The notes beneath the pieces were generated by a model. That model did not search any database, had not been told where the DNA came from, and was given only the letters and a program-made list of their open reading frames with translations. A stretch of DNA of 64,000 nt, taken from Salminus brasiliensis. Its lineage: Eukaryota; Chordata; Actinopteri; Characiformes; Bryconidae. Each line of letters opens with the position of its first letter. The stretch's first letter is position 1. The translations under genes were made by a program, and so were the position numbers. The DNA lies in NCBI RefSeq assembly GCF_030463535.1, contig NC_132893.1:17840027-17904026 (forward strand), in the 5' to 3' direction. Of this stretch, positions 14,663-23,734 are shown in pieces.

Positions 14663-17600
14663 TAATAATAATAATAATAATGAGAAACTCAAATTATCAG
14701 AGTTGCACTGAGTTGCACTGATAAAAGTCCTTTCAGTTTCTGCTGCTGTTGAAGTTGTTGTTGATGCCATGGTCAAAAGTAATTTCAAAAGAAATGGCAG
14801 CAAAAATGTTTACATTTTTTATTGTAGAAGCCAAATCATTTTTTGATCTAAAAAAATCTAATAACAATACATCCAAATAAATCAAATAAAGATTGTTCAA
14901 ATTAACCTTTTGTCTGTGTGCAAGTAGGTTATTAGGTCATACCTCTTTAACTTGTAGTGGGTGCTGTTGTGTCAGTAAGTGCTGTCTTTCCAGTGTTTTT
15001 ATTTGTGGTGTGAATGGATGCTCTGCTAGTAGGCCCTGTGCTTGTTCTTGGTGTTGTATAGTAAACATTTTCCATCTACTCTGCAGTTGGTGCAGTTTAC
15101 TACATAGCAACTCCTTTAATTTTGCTCTCTACTGTGAACAGTGCTGCATGTTTTTCTTTTATTAGCTTTACTTCAGTGTACTTTAGAATATATTATACAT
15201 CAGTACAGTGTAGCTGCTTGTTTCTGCTGTGCACATGACATGGGCATCATGACATGGGCATCATGAGCAGATAATAGGATGCATTAAGAAGTCAACAATC
15301 CAATACATGTAGCTCTTGTCACAGATGAGTATTTAAAGGGAATACCTGTTACAACTGCTGCTGTTGTAGCAGCTGTGGTGCTCCTCGATGTCACAGTGGT
15401 TGGCAAAACCGTTGTGCTTGTGTTGCTAGAAAACAAAAAAAGACAAACTAAGTGTACTGTGGCAATCACTGAAAACTGTAAAACTAGTTTTCAAAAATGA
15501 TTCCAAATCTGATAATAAATGTAAGGCTTAATAACCACTAACCAGGTGTCATTCCACAAACAAAAGCTGACCAGGTTCGTCGTTGTAAGGTTGGGATCAC
15601 TGAGGTTAAAACTGAATAAAATGAGCTTTGAAGTGCTCCAGAAAATCATATCTGAAAGTTAAAATAATGATCCGTCAATCACACGACTACACTACTATGC
15701 GAGACATCATGCAGGCATGTCTAAGAATACAGATGCATGAAAGGCACTGCTAAAGTAAACAGAAATAGAAAAAAACAGAAACAGAAACAGAAACATGTTC
15801 GTTAATAAACCCAAATTACTGTGCTAGTGGTGGTGCTATTCAGCTTATCCCTTATTTTCTTGTGTCTCATAAAACACAACATCACACCTGAAATTTCCAC
15901 CTGAAAGGTTCAGTAAATATCCTAGTAAGAAGCTAATGTGGATGTTATCAGGTTAGGTCACACAGGAAAGATTTAGGGTGGTTTCACGTCTACTTTGTTT
16001 GGTTCGAAACAAAATGAAAATTCCAGAAACTAATATAAATAAATTAATTGGTTGGTGCAAAGGTTTGGGCACCATACAGATTTCGAACTTAGTAACACCC
16101 CAAACACTTTTTGTGGCAACTAAAAGGCCTAAAGTTCTGAGACATTCTTCAGTCATCTAAAATATACAGCTTGTTTAACCCCTTAACACGCTGAGGCTTA
16201 TTACATACGAAGGTATATTATTCAGTAATTACGGGGACTTCTGTACAAACTGAGGGGGGTCTGATCTTTAGTAATAGAAGCTTGTAATAACACTTTCAGC
16301 CAGCTGGTGGTTTAGGTCCATGGTGGTTTTAAGGTGTATTTTAGATCATTATCCCATTGAAGAAGTCGAAGTCAAGAGGGCTTGGCATTTGCATTTGCTG
16401 GAATTTTGTGAATTCCATTCTTCCGTCCACTCCACTTGCAATATTGCCAAGGTATTGGCTCAATAATTGCTATTAAAATAATGATGTGTGTGTATATATA
16501 CACACGTTTTCAACATCTATATATACAGATGGCGAGGCCTGTTCAAACCTATCCTGGAAAACTGTTGTATGACCTTGGCTACTAAGCAGTAGCTCAGTTT
16601 TAGAGTGTTACCAATCTTCTTATAGCCTAGGCCATCTCTATGGAGAGCAACACTGAACCTGTTAGCTTAGTCCATAGTAAAACAGGCTAATGTTAATTTA
16701 ATATCTACTCCCATCTGAAGAAGGAGGAAAGCATATATATAAGCAACACTTCTTTTTTTCACATCCTCAGAGAATTCTTTGCCATGAGGTGCCATGTGGA
16801 ATATCCAGTGGCCAGTATGAGAAAAATGTACCCAAAGCACTACATTTAACAGCCCTGCTCCCCAGTCATACCTGGAAACTTCACATGGCACAATTGGGCT
16901 ATATTCAGTTATTGAGTTATATTCAAGTTTTATTTGAATAGAGTTTAAAAATTTGCAGAAATGTAAGGGGTGTACTTACTTGTGTGAGATACTGTATCTA
17001 TAGTGTAACTGTGCATTAGGATTTACTGAAAATATTGTGCTTGATATTGATATATTGTGTTTGATTAGCTGCAAAGGCTGCACAGTGTGTGTATGGCAGT
17101 ATAGGATGATTCTAAGGGCTTATGGCTGACAGGGGCCTTAAAAGTGTTTTTCAATATTAAACTATTAAATGTATATAATAATTAATAATTCATTAAATAT
17201 TTTAATATTCTATTGAGTGGTGAAAATGAACCTGTTAGCTTAGTCCATAGTGGAACAGGCTAATGTTAATTTAATCTCTACTCCCATCTGAAGAAGGAGG
17301 AAAGCACTGTGCTGAACAACCTGTCAGCTGGCATAATTGCAGGGTTACAGTGGAATTTTCTTTTACTATTATTTTAAATGCTGATCTGGTGCTGGTTTAG
17401 CTGGTCATCCCCGGGATGCCTGTGCTGGTTGTGTTTTCTTGTAATAAAGATAGACACAGGGCATCACATTTACAATTTTAGATTAGAGAGTCCATTTTAC
17501 AGCTTTCCATGCCATTACACCAGGAGATTAGCGAGCTAACTGTAGCTGATTGTGAAGCATCTGGCTATTGTTTAAAATAGCCGACTGCTCAGCTAAGTTC

Positions 17601-17829
17601 AAGATATGTTTTTTACGAGGTATGTTATGCAATAATTTACCACGGTTATGTATTTCTTTGAGTACTTTGGCAGAACTGTTATATGATCCATTTTCAGGGT
17701 TGGGGGCAGTGGGTTGGTGGGGCTCAGTGTAATATCTTTTTATGAGGTCCAAAAAATGAATAACAATACTGTGCAAGAATGTTTGTTTCATGTTTAAAGA
17801 ATTTGTTCACTTATTTGACATAGTGTGTA

Positions 17830-17869
<40 letters not shown>

Positions 17870-20800
17870 TGTGTACATACCTACTTTGGTTGTCTTATTC
17901 TGAGTGCCTGTCAATGTATTTAATTCAGTTGTTATGTTTTCTCTGAGTTGTACTGTATAGTTCTGTGTCACCTGAGCAGGACAGCATGTCATACTAGAAA
18001 AAGAAGAACAGATTATTAAGCACAAACAAAACATCAGCAATACAGACATGCATCCTAGTTTACATATCAGAAACCGTTAGCTAACAGTTAAGATTGTGTC
18101 TCAATAGCAACCTGACTAGCATAATAAGCTTACTGGACAATTATTTATAATAATATATGTAATTGATAATCATCATTTTGGTATTTTGAGTGGCTCTTTA
18201 TAAAGGGTTAATAAACTCTTAACAGACATATCAGTGTAGTATAGGTAAATAAATGTGCTGTTAATGTATAACTGTAGATTTACTGTTGATATGCTACATC
18301 CAGTAGACTTTATATGTTACTTTCATTAAGTAAACCTAACTCAGCCTTACCTAAAACCTAATCCTAATCTTTAGCTTAATCCAAAACAGAATCCCTGACC
18401 CTAACCCCAACCCAAAACCTAACCATAATCCAAATCTTAATCTCAACCTGGCCCCTTAATCCCAGGCCAGCCCAAGATCTAGTTCCAGACTGGTGTCAGC
18501 AGCATGTCTAAAACATCTTATTTGGGATGTTGAGGTGATCTGTATTAGACCTGTCAGATGATCAGTGGGTGCTCGGGTGAACATCAACAGATCTGAACTT
18601 GGTCACTCCAAATAAAGTGAAAAACAGCTGAATTCAGTAGAACACTTCAGCAAAAGTCTGTTAATAATCTACTTAACATTTAAATGCTGCTACACCTTTC
18701 AGATGCTGTTAATGTGTCACTGAGAGTCCAGACTTAACCCCGTTATGCAAACAGTACATTTATCTCATGAGATCTTGTCCATTTTAGTCCACTGCTCCAT
18801 TAACTGGAAGCACATTCCAGGAAGGGTTTGTGTGCTTAAAAGTTACGATTGAGGTCTGGTGTTTTTGCTAGTCAGTTAAAATCGGTCTTCCATCACGCCT
18901 GTTGAACCAGTCACACAGAAACACACAACCTACAGTTGTCATCCTGGACTGTGGGAGCTACAGTGTTGTGTTCTGCTTGAACATTAAGCACAATTTTAAT
19001 GGAGGAGTAGGCTAAAAGGAACAGAAACTCAAGTGACTGGTGTAATCCTTAGCTGATAGGACTTAACATCTGCTTTTATTTAGACAAACGGACACATAAT
19101 CAAGGACTGGAGCATGAATTATGCATGTGACCATTGTTTTGTCTGAGGAGTTTACTTTTTACATCAGTTAGCTAATTATATTGAACTACTGAGAATCTCA
19201 AAGTACTGATACTGTTGTAAAGTGTAGCTTACTTTGTTACAGATGCAATCTGCAATGTAGAATTCTGTGTGAAAACAGTAGTAGGGTTATAAGTACTCAC
19301 TACAAAAAGCCAAAAACATATGTAACACGCATTCCATCCTAGCATTTCTAACTTTAACTTACCACAAAGACTGAAATTTTCTTTACGTATTCACACTGAA
19401 AATAAAAACAGTAAGGTGATATATTAGGGATGGTACAGAACAGATCATTAAAACAAACTTAAAAAAAAAAAAAAAAAACATGCATGCACACATGGACACG
19501 CAGCAGTTCACAAACCCCTAGTGTGTGCCAGTTGCCAGCTATGCAAGCTTTTACATCAGCAATAAACAGAATACAATATACAATAACTTTATTCTAGAGA
19601 CGAGGAGCTCCACAGCTTTAGCAAGCCTTCCCAGACCGTGCGCAATGCGCCACTGAAATAGCAATCCGCCAAAGTCAGACCGCATCTGGCAAGTGACACG
19701 CTGATTGGTTTATTGCACATTATGCCCCAAACACACCCATGATTAATTAAGAGACTTACTTTTCCCATCATTACGATAGCAAAAACACACTGACACACAC
19801 TGAAACGTTTGCATAGTGTTCGTGCACTATGGGAGGGGTACACACCTATGATAATTCACTGCTAAGATTAGTAATCATCGTCTGACTGTTGAATCACTGC
19901 AATTGGTGGGGTGTAAGATAGCAACGAGCATCGCGATGCACCTTGCGCAGGGTGTAAGATAGGGCCGTGGGTCTTCTTCCATTTCTTGCCAAAATGGCTA
20001 CACCTCCAAATACAAACCTTCCCACTGTACTGTCTTTTGGTAAATCCAGTGGTTGCTGTCACACAAACCCTTTTTATATGGGCAAAGAGAAGCTACGAGC
20101 TATTGACAAGTATAATCACTAACAGGAAGTTAAAAGACCGAATTAATTACCATAGTGGGTGCGTTATATCCTTGACTCTGTACATATAATTTTGACACTA
20201 AATTGATTTTATGACCCTTCCTCAAAATTATAACTTCAAATCAAATTATTATTTTATTTTATAAAAGCTGTTTTTTCATTCTGCCCCAGAAAAAGAACAA
20301 TTCAAAGAAATTCTTTATTCACCAAGTACCAGGAGTACAAGGAATTGTCTTGGTGCAGGTATCAAACCAATAAAAGGAATATTAAAAAAAGATATCCTAA
20401 ATATCAACCTACAGTAGAAGATCTTTTTAATATTTATTTGATCTGTCTTATTTTATGGTTGACACCTGCATCAGCAAAAATCCTTGTACTCCTCAAATTT
20501 CATTGAAAGATGTTTTTCACTCCTCCTGCCACAGAAAAGAACAGCTTAAAGAAATCACTGAAAGCCTGCTACCGCCATGACAGCAACGTCCACAATGAGC
20601 GTATATAAATCACAACTGTACAGAACAAAAATTTGAGTAAAAGTTGAGATTAGTTTGGTCACATAGCCCACAGACACGTGCATAGCAACCGTCTTTCTAT
20701 ATTCAAAAATGGCATCACATGTAGACTCACCAGTGATGTCTTATTCAAGATGGGGTCTGTGAGTCTAAGGCGGAAATTGTTCAGTGTAACTGCAACAAAG

Positions 20801-23734
20801 AATTATATTGCATTATATATTATATATTATATTATTATTAATACTGTATTATTTGAAACTGTCACAGTGTCACAGTTTCTATTTACACAACATTTATTTG
20901 ACAGGTTTACCATTGATGCAGCCAGATGAACACTCATTGAAAGTAGTTCCTGAAAACACATAAAACATAGTGAGACACACATTGAGTGATTTAGTAACTT
21001 CTCATCCTCTCATCCAGTAGCTAGTACTCTGCCTATCACGAGATGTTATCTAACCTGACAATAGGAAGCTTAAATAACCATACAACTCGAGAGCCCAACA
21101 AAATGAATCATTTAATAACCCTATATTTTGATGAGGTAAAATCCCACAGTTGGGAAATTCCCAGTATCACAGCCTGCAAAGGGATAGCAAGACAAAAAGC
21201 AGATAAATTAACAGTATATATACAACAAAGCAATAAATAATAATATAAATAATAAAAGTTTGATGTGAATTTGATTAAAATATATGAAAGATATGCATAT
21301 TTTAAAACACAAATGTATGTTTAAATTAGAAATGAACTGTTCAGTGTTTGTGGTTATCTGATACCGACTGCCTTTTGGTTTGATCGAGGGGAAGGCTGGA
21401 TGCCACATTAACTTTTCCAGGCATTGCAGCACCATGCAGAGCTACTGTAATGGTCCGTGTTCACTACGTCTAGTTCTGCTGATACTCATTGTACTGGGCT
21501 GAGTGATGTACTCTCTCAAGAGAACGACGTAACTGGTTAGTAGTGCTTAAAGTCTACCCTGCTTTCTCTTAGAGGCAGAGTTAGTTTTACACACTCTACA
21601 AAAATGCCCGTTTGAGTCAGAAACGGTTAAAAAATGTGCTGCACACAGAGCCGATTTTAACACTGTCTGTGTCATTGAATCGGTTACCAGTTTACAGTGA
21701 GAGCTAGCCAGTTGAAAATACAGCCTCCACACAGAATAATACACAAAACTAAGACCTCTAAGCATGGGCTAAAATGAAAAACAGCTATCTTGTTCACAGC
21801 AGTAGTGCATATACCTGTGAATAGTTCTGAAACTAGGCTCTAAAGCCTACAAACATTTCATGGGTGTGACAACACAGTCCTAAAAGTAAAGATGAGAAGG
21901 CTGTAGTCAAGTCAAACTTATTTGTATAGTACTTTTTACAACCTCATGTTGACACAAAGCAGCTTTATAGGAAACCAGAGAAATACAAAATATTTCCAAA
22001 ATACATAGAACACATAACTCCGGTGAGCAAGCCCTCATAAGCATGGTATTGTCATCCTATTAAAGCCAGATGTTACACATATATTACAAACTTAGGCTGT
22101 AATAGTGATGACGTAGTGCTTGAGGTCTAAAACAGGGTTTTTTTTCAAAGCCTGGGTCACGACCCTTGTGTGGGTCGCGAGCCAAAAAAAATGTAATAAA
22201 TAAAATACTAATTTTAACAGGCTAAAAAAACCACCATATATATATTTTAAATATATATATAATGGTGTTGGAAAATAAATATGCCAACAACAAGTGCAAG
22301 TAGAACTGAAAGGTTCATTTCAGGAAAAAGACAGACTGAGACTGCAGCTCCATAAACATCTGGAAAAGGTTTGCAACCCTTCCGAGCAAGGAGGAGGAAG
22401 AGCAAGAGAATGCGGCAGTTCGCTGCAAGCTAGCAGCGTTGCTAACGGGCCAGCCAAGAGAAACAAAAATCGAGAGCTAGGCTCTATAAAGTTTGGGTTT
22501 GTTAACTATTCCAGCATGAATCTTTTATTTGTAGTGAAAAGCTGATGAACGAAGTCCGAAGCCAGTAAAGCTACTGCGTTTAACCGCCCGTCATGGCGAC
22601 ATAGCAGATAAAGCACTGTTATATTTTCAAAGGAAAGCTAAAGAAATGCAAACTGCAGTTAGCTTCGTATAAAGTTGTATATTCTGTTGCTGAAGAAAAA
22701 GTTGCCCCGTACAGTCGCAGAAATATTTGCACTACCTGCTGAGTCCTGGACGGAAAGGCTGCTGGAGAGCTAAATAGATTCCTGCAAATTAAGGACATCA
22801 CACCAAATTTGGAAAATCAGCTAACAGCCGAAGGTTTTGCTGTTCCCCAGGACGAAAGCACTGATAGCAGTACGTGAGGAACATTTGGAAAAGCGAATTT
22901 GTTAAGGGCCCCCTCCAATTGCCCCCTTAGGTGAACAGTGCTTGTCTAGCTAACAGCTCATGGGCTGCAGTGGGCTAACTGCACACGTGTACTAAGCTAA
23001 GTCGGCCTACATAAGAAGGAAAACAGCAGCGTTAATTAATCCAATTAAGGATGCAGCAGCGCAGGACATTACTTGGAATAACTGCATTATTCGTAGTGAA
23101 GTACCTGCAGCAGGACGAATGCCACCCATGATAGAGTTAATGATGAAGGCCGTTGTCAAAAACATCAGCTTCATCTTTTTGAGACCTTGTTTGCAGAAAC
23201 GGGAGCACAGTGCATGCATCTCACCTACATTTGGCCCAGCAGTCTTTAGAATCGCCTCTGCTAGTCCTGATATATGTACAGAGCAGACATGCCCATCCTT
23301 TTTTATTAAGTAAGTATATTTTGTTGTGTTTAAGTAAAAAACATGGACAAAATGTGGGTTTCTCAGGAAAAAAAAAAAGCATTTACAGCATCAGTGTGTC
23401 GGGTAAAAGGATTACAGCTAGTCTGGGAGTCATTATTCTCCAGTAAGGCAACACTCACCTCAGAGTTATAGGAGAACATGAACCTGAACTCACAAATTGC
23501 TAACAGGTATATAAAATCAAGCACACAGCCATGCAGTCTCCATTGACTGGTCCATTGTCTGTAGAATGGGTCATGCTGACTAACTAGGCCCAGTGACTAG
23601 GCAGTAGGCACTGTCATAGGATGCCAGCTTTTGTGTTATTAGTTAAGTAGATGAAGTTAATGTCTAGTCTTACCTGTGTGACCAAGCAGGACCAGAGCCG
23701 AGAGAAGGACAGAAGTCACCAGCTTCAGATGCAT
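310..23734 (-). CDS. Adhesion G protein-coupled receptor, ADGRG2-like (paralogue A), about 22 exons
   Basis: Spliced gene on the minus strand, start codon at 23734-23732 and inferred stop at 312-310. Joined exons total 2,355 bases (about 784 residues) and stay in frame at every junction. Order of parts: signal peptide, one Cys-rich module, short Ser/Thr-rich stalk, GAIN region, GPS with [11 protein letters not shown], seven membrane segments, short tail. Adhesion GPCRs of this family self-cleave between L and T of the GPS and are activated by the freed tethered peptide; here it would begin TNFGILL. ADGRG2 is known from male efferent duct epithelium; whether this copy shares that role is inference. 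It lies directly downstream of a longer relative (29243-52977) in the same orientation, so it is a tandem duplicate. Oddities: an extra residue in TM6, a GC-AG intron, a divergent tail. Family assignment is firm; the last two exons are less certain. Confidence 0.88.
1640..2175. mobile_element. MITE-like element, family 1, copy 1
   Basis: Ends with GTGTAAGATAGGGCCCTCAG preceded by a second GTGTAAGATAG about 45 bases earlier. Shares blocks with 19600-19966 and 30962-31490 (GTGTAAGATAG, TGCCAAGATAGC, AAGTCAGAC-type segments). Probably a non-autonomous hAT-like element; no coding capacity. Inside the last intron of paralogue A. Confidence 0.6.
2377..2481 (-). CDS. Paralogue A exon 21: Ser-rich cytoplasmic tail
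   Basis: 105 bases, phase 1 to 1 as in adgrg2 exon 29736-29906. Encodes [20 protein letters not shown] and then [10 protein letters not shown]. The donor TTTA|GTGAGT is good. Reading on instead gives SEY and a stop at 2368-2366. The Ser-rich character and phase match support it as a real tail exon. Confidence 0.6.
3510..3605 (-). CDS. Paralogue A exon 20: end of TM7 and helix 8
   Basis: 96 bases encoding [20 protein letters not shown] then [12 protein letters not shown]. It matches adgrg2 exon 30045-30146. The donor CCAG|GTTTGT is weak; if unused, translation reads to a stop at 3489-3487 and the receptor has almost no tail. Confidence 0.85.
3606..4947. other. Intron of paralogue A, nothing recognised
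   Basis: AT-rich DNA between the TM5-7 and helix-8 exons. I see no exon-like block, RNA gene or clear repeat. Confidence 0.6.
4948..5231 (-). CDS. Paralogue A exon 19: TM5, TM6, most of TM7
   Basis: 284 bases. TM5 includes [22 protein letters not shown]6 reads [21 protein letters not shown]7 starts [12 protein letters not shown]. Relative to adgrg2 ([15 protein letters not shown]) TM6 has one extra residue and loses the G-P pair; one residue fewer near the TM5 start keeps the exon length equal. Confidence 0.94.
5886..5982 (-). CDS. Paralogue A exon 18: TM4 and start of extracellular loop 2
   Basis: 97 bases encoding [20 protein letters not shown] and ending SLSN plus TT. To join the next exon as F-C-W-W the donor must be TT|GCAAGT, a GC donor. 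The same GC donor is used at the same place in adgrg2. Confidence 0.85.
6085..6356 (-). CDS. Paralogue A exon 17: TM2, TM3, start of TM4
   Basis: 272 bases, identical in length to the adgrg2 exon. Contains [20 protein letters not shown] (TM2), [20 protein letters not shown] (TM3, with the disulfide Cys) and [13 protein letters not shown] before TM4. Confidence 0.95.
6524..6633 (-). CDS. Paralogue A exon 16: TM1
   Basis: 110 bases starting [20 protein letters not shown] and running through [13 protein letters not shown]. It is 15 bases shorter than the adgrg2 exon, in the juxtamembrane part before TM1. Acceptor TCTTTTTCAG, donor TTTAG|GTGAGT. Confidence 0.92.
6634..8082. other. Intron of paralogue A, nothing recognised
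   Basis: Between the GPS and TM1 exons. AT-rich, with short homopolymer runs only. In adgrg2 the equivalent intron holds the Tc1-like element; here it does not. Confidence 0.6.
8083..8186 (-). CDS. Paralogue A exon 15: GPS cleavage site
   Basis: 104 bases encoding [14 protein letters not shown] and ending [13 protein letters not shown]. All four GPS Cys and both Trp are present, and the cleavage triplet H-L-T is intact, so autoproteolysis is expected. The tethered agonist would begin TNFGILL. Confidence 0.92.
8313..8358 (-). CDS. Paralogue A exon 14: first part of GPS
   Basis: 46 bases encoding [15 protein letters not shown]. It includes the first GPS Cys and the C-x-F-W-D motif, with the same length and phase as adgrg2 exon 37860-37905. 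Confidence 0.85.
8549..8587. repeat. TA microsatellite
   Basis: About 19 TA units in a paralogue A intron. Confidence 0.95.
8746..8874 (-). CDS. Paralogue A exon 13: GAIN region
   Basis: 129 bases, same length as adgrg2 exon 38014-38142. Contains [18 protein letters not shown], the conserved GAIN beta-strand segment before the GPS. Acceptor TTTTAG, donor ACG|GTCAGT. Confidence 0.9.
8995..9275 (+). mobile_element. Tc1-like transposase fragment
   Basis: Decayed stretch reading like the DNA-binding half of a Tc1-type transposase (pieces similar to [15 protein letters not shown] and RRTRQM). Short and interrupted. Related to 28460-28735, which covers the segment before it. Confidence 0.5.
9736..9830 (-). 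repeat. tRNA-like SINE fragment
   Basis: On the minus strand: GTGACGCAGTGGTAAAGCAC and CAGGGACCTGGGTTTGTTCC, resembling box A and box B of a degraded SINE. Confidence 0.45.
10374..10517 (-). CDS. Paralogue A exon 12: GAIN region
   Basis: 144 bases, phase 0, encoding [20 protein letters not shown] and ending [16 protein letters not shown]. It matches adgrg2 exon 38247-38411 ([16 protein letters not shown]). Donor CAG|GTCTGT. Confidence 0.88.
11129..11401. repeat. 39-base minisatellite, seven units
   Basis: Seven tandem units of exactly 39 bases containing GAGCCGCCCAAGCTCAATA then CTCTACTACTCC. Two subtypes differ at TAGTACTC versus TATTACTG. Because 39 is a multiple of 3, the minus strand stays open with a 13-residue period ([10 protein letters not shown]). 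Intron of paralogue A between exons 11 and 12. Confidence 0.95.
11851..12031 (-). CDS. Paralogue A exon 11: GAIN region
   Basis: 181 bases encoding [19 protein letters not shown] then a segment ending [22 protein letters not shown]. It aligns with adgrg2 exon 39381-39537 and with human ADGRG2 (ALAVIRVNASSFNTTTF region). Acceptor TGTCCCCCCAG, donor CTGCAG|GTAATG. Confidence 0.85.
12266..12716. mobile_element. MITE, family 2 (inverted ends CACTATATGTCCAAATG)
   Basis: Left end CACTATATGTCCAAATGTTT with GTGGACACC; right end GTGTCCCAATACTTTTGTCC then ATATAGTG. The ends are reverse complements with some mismatches. No coding frame. In the intron after paralogue A exon 10. Confidence 0.75.
13510..13640. 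mobile_element. Partial MITE, family 2
   Basis: Contains TTTGGACAAAAGTATGTGGA followed by CACCTGACCATC, similar to the ends of 12266-12716. The other end is not found. Confidence 0.55.
14049..14148 (-). CDS. Paralogue A exon 10: start of GAIN region
   Basis: 100 bases encoding [20 protein letters not shown] and onward to NKQPTN. Helical in character. It corresponds to part of adgrg2 exon 39639-39864. Donor ACAG|GTAAGC. Confidence 0.7.
14292..14342 (-). CDS. Paralogue A exon 9: Thr-rich stalk
   Basis: 51 bases, phase 1 to 1, encoding [17 protein letters not shown]. The acceptor (TTCTACCGCAG) and donor (AAA|GTATGA) are modest. A similar decayed block lies at 14725-14775 and could be an extra or dead copy of this cassette. 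Confidence 0.5.
14617..14681. repeat. TAA microsatellite
   Basis: About 21 TAA units with one GAT interruption. It makes apparent Asn-rich and Leu-rich frames that are not genes. Confidence 0.95.
15346..15425 (-). CDS. Paralogue A exon 8: Ser/Thr-rich stalk
   Basis: 80 bases encoding [18 protein letters not shown] then AATTAAVVT. The composition is typical of an O-glycosylated mucin-like stalk. Phase 2 to 1. Acceptor TTTTCTAG, donor ACAG|GTATTC. Confidence 0.7.
15543..15651 (-). CDS. Paralogue A exon 7: module part g
   Basis: 109 bases, phase 1 to 2, starting [15 protein letters not shown] and ending near CLWNDT. It is the counterpart of adgrg2 exon 40906-41029 ([11 protein letters not shown] ... 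ending in W). Acceptor TAACTTTCAG, donor CCTG|GTTAGT. Confidence 0.7.
16020..16995. mobile_element. Degenerate non-autonomous DNA element
   Basis: Left part GGTGCAAAGGTTTGGGCACC; right part GGGGTGTACTTACTTGTGTG AGATACTG. Both ends look like those of decayed Tc1/mariner-derived elements. No coding frame. Confidence 0.4.
16655..16733. repeat. 79-base direct repeat, first copy
   Basis: Near-identical to 17228-17306: GAACCTGTTAGCTTAGTCCA to GAAGGAGGAAAGCA, offset by 573 bases, with few mismatches. Confidence 0.85.
17228..17306. repeat. 79-base direct repeat, second copy
   Basis: Second copy of the block at 16655-16733, equal length. Here it interrupts ordinary AT-rich intron sequence. Confidence 0.85.
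17823..17874. repeat. GT microsatellite
   Basis: GT repeat with two TATG interruptions, ending 7 bases from the donor of paralogue A exon 6. Confidence 0.95.
17881..17993 (-). CDS. Paralogue A exon 6: module part f
   Basis: 113 bases, phase 2 to 1, starting [16 protein letters not shown]. It corresponds to the 119-base adgrg2 exon 41251-41369. It contains several N-glycosylation sequons (NYT, NIT, NKT). Acceptor TTTTTCTAG, donor GTAG|GTATGT beside a GT microsatellite. Confidence 0.72.
18340..18470. repeat. Degenerate CCTAA-type repeat
   Basis: Irregular series of CCTAAN and AACCC words (CCTAATCCTAATC, CTGACCCTAACCCCAAC). Telomere-like in style but too irregular to be a true interstitial telomere. 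Confidence 0.5.
19233..19264 (-). CDS. Paralogue A exon 5: module part e
   Basis: 32 bases encoding [10 protein letters not shown] plus two bases. Both flanking splice sites and the opening AATTCTAC match the adgrg2 exon at 43025-43053 (NSTVQCTVK). The second-half Cys of the relative is not kept here. Confidence 0.65.
19363..19395 (-). CDS. Paralogue A exon 4: module part d
   Basis: 33 bases, phase 0 in and out, encoding [11 protein letters not shown]. It resembles the adgrg2 exon 43164-43206 ([12 protein letters not shown]), but that exon enters in phase 2 after a 38-base exon. Here the 38-base exon appears lost and the frame is kept by a shorter exon. Acceptor TTTTCAG, donor GTG|GTAAGT. 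Confidence 0.55.
19600..19966. mobile_element. MITE-like element, family 1, copy 2
   Basis: Same family as 1640-2175: AATAGCAATCCGCCAAAGTC, AAACACACCCATGATTAATT, and the end block GGTGTAAGATAGGGCC. Confidence 0.65.
20290..20560. repeat. Foldback (inverted) repeat
   Basis: The arms CCAGGAGTACAAGGAATTGT CTTGGTGCAGGT and ACCTGCATCAGC AAAAATCCTTGTACTCCT are reverse complements around a loop of about 80 bases; AACAATTCAAAGAAAT / AACAGCTTAAAGAAATC sit outside. A related single arm occurs at 53285-53370. Confidence 0.65.
20731..20789 (-). CDS. Paralogue A exon 3: module part b
   Basis: 59 bases encoding [20 protein letters not shown]. It has the same length, phases (1 to 0) and closing pattern as the adgrg2 exon 43469-43527 (ending NTESL). 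Acceptor TTTGTTGCAG, donor CTG|GTGAGT. One N-glycosylation sequon (NKT). Confidence 0.72.
20911..20949 (-). CDS. Paralogue A exon 2: Cys-rich module part a
   Basis: 39 bases, phase 1 in and out, encoding [13 protein letters not shown]. It corresponds to adgrg2 exons 43637-43684 ([11 protein letters not shown]) and 48558-48605 ([10 protein letters not shown]), each with two or more closely spaced Cys. Acceptor GTTTTCAG and donor ATG|GTAAAC. Confidence 0.7.
21905..21985. repeat. Dispersed repeat fragment (family 3)
   Basis: ACTTATTTGTATAGTACTTT TTACAAC, then GACACAAAGCAGCTTTATAG; a second copy is at 25165-25235. Confidence 0.6.
22140..23315 (+). pseudogene. hAT-superfamily (ZBED/SCAND3-like) transposase relic
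   Basis: Begins with a GGGTCACGACCC-type end common to this group. Readable fragments: [11 protein letters not shown] (about 22480), [16 protein letters not shown] (about 22515), [11 protein letters not shown] (about 22835, the DES-TD motif of hAT cores) and [20 protein letters not shown] (about 23117). Stops and frameshifts separate them. It lies antisense within intron 1 of paralogue A. Confidence 0.7.
23674..23734 (-). CDS. Paralogue A exon 1: signal peptide
   Basis: Encodes [20 protein letters not shown] plus one base, a classic hydrophobic signal peptide. It ends at a strong donor (CACACAG|GTAAGA). A splice acceptor (TTTCTGCAG) lies about 10 bases before the ATG, so a non-coding exon probably precedes it. 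Phase 1 at the end joins exactly to the exon at 20911-20949, giving HTGTTFNEC. Confidence 0.8.

Noticed and set aside
14499-14803. Frames rich in Asn (plus) or Leu (minus)
   Set aside because: Created by the TAA microsatellite.
18340-18470. Interstitial telomere
   Set aside because: The units are irregular CCTAAN words, not TTAGGG arrays.
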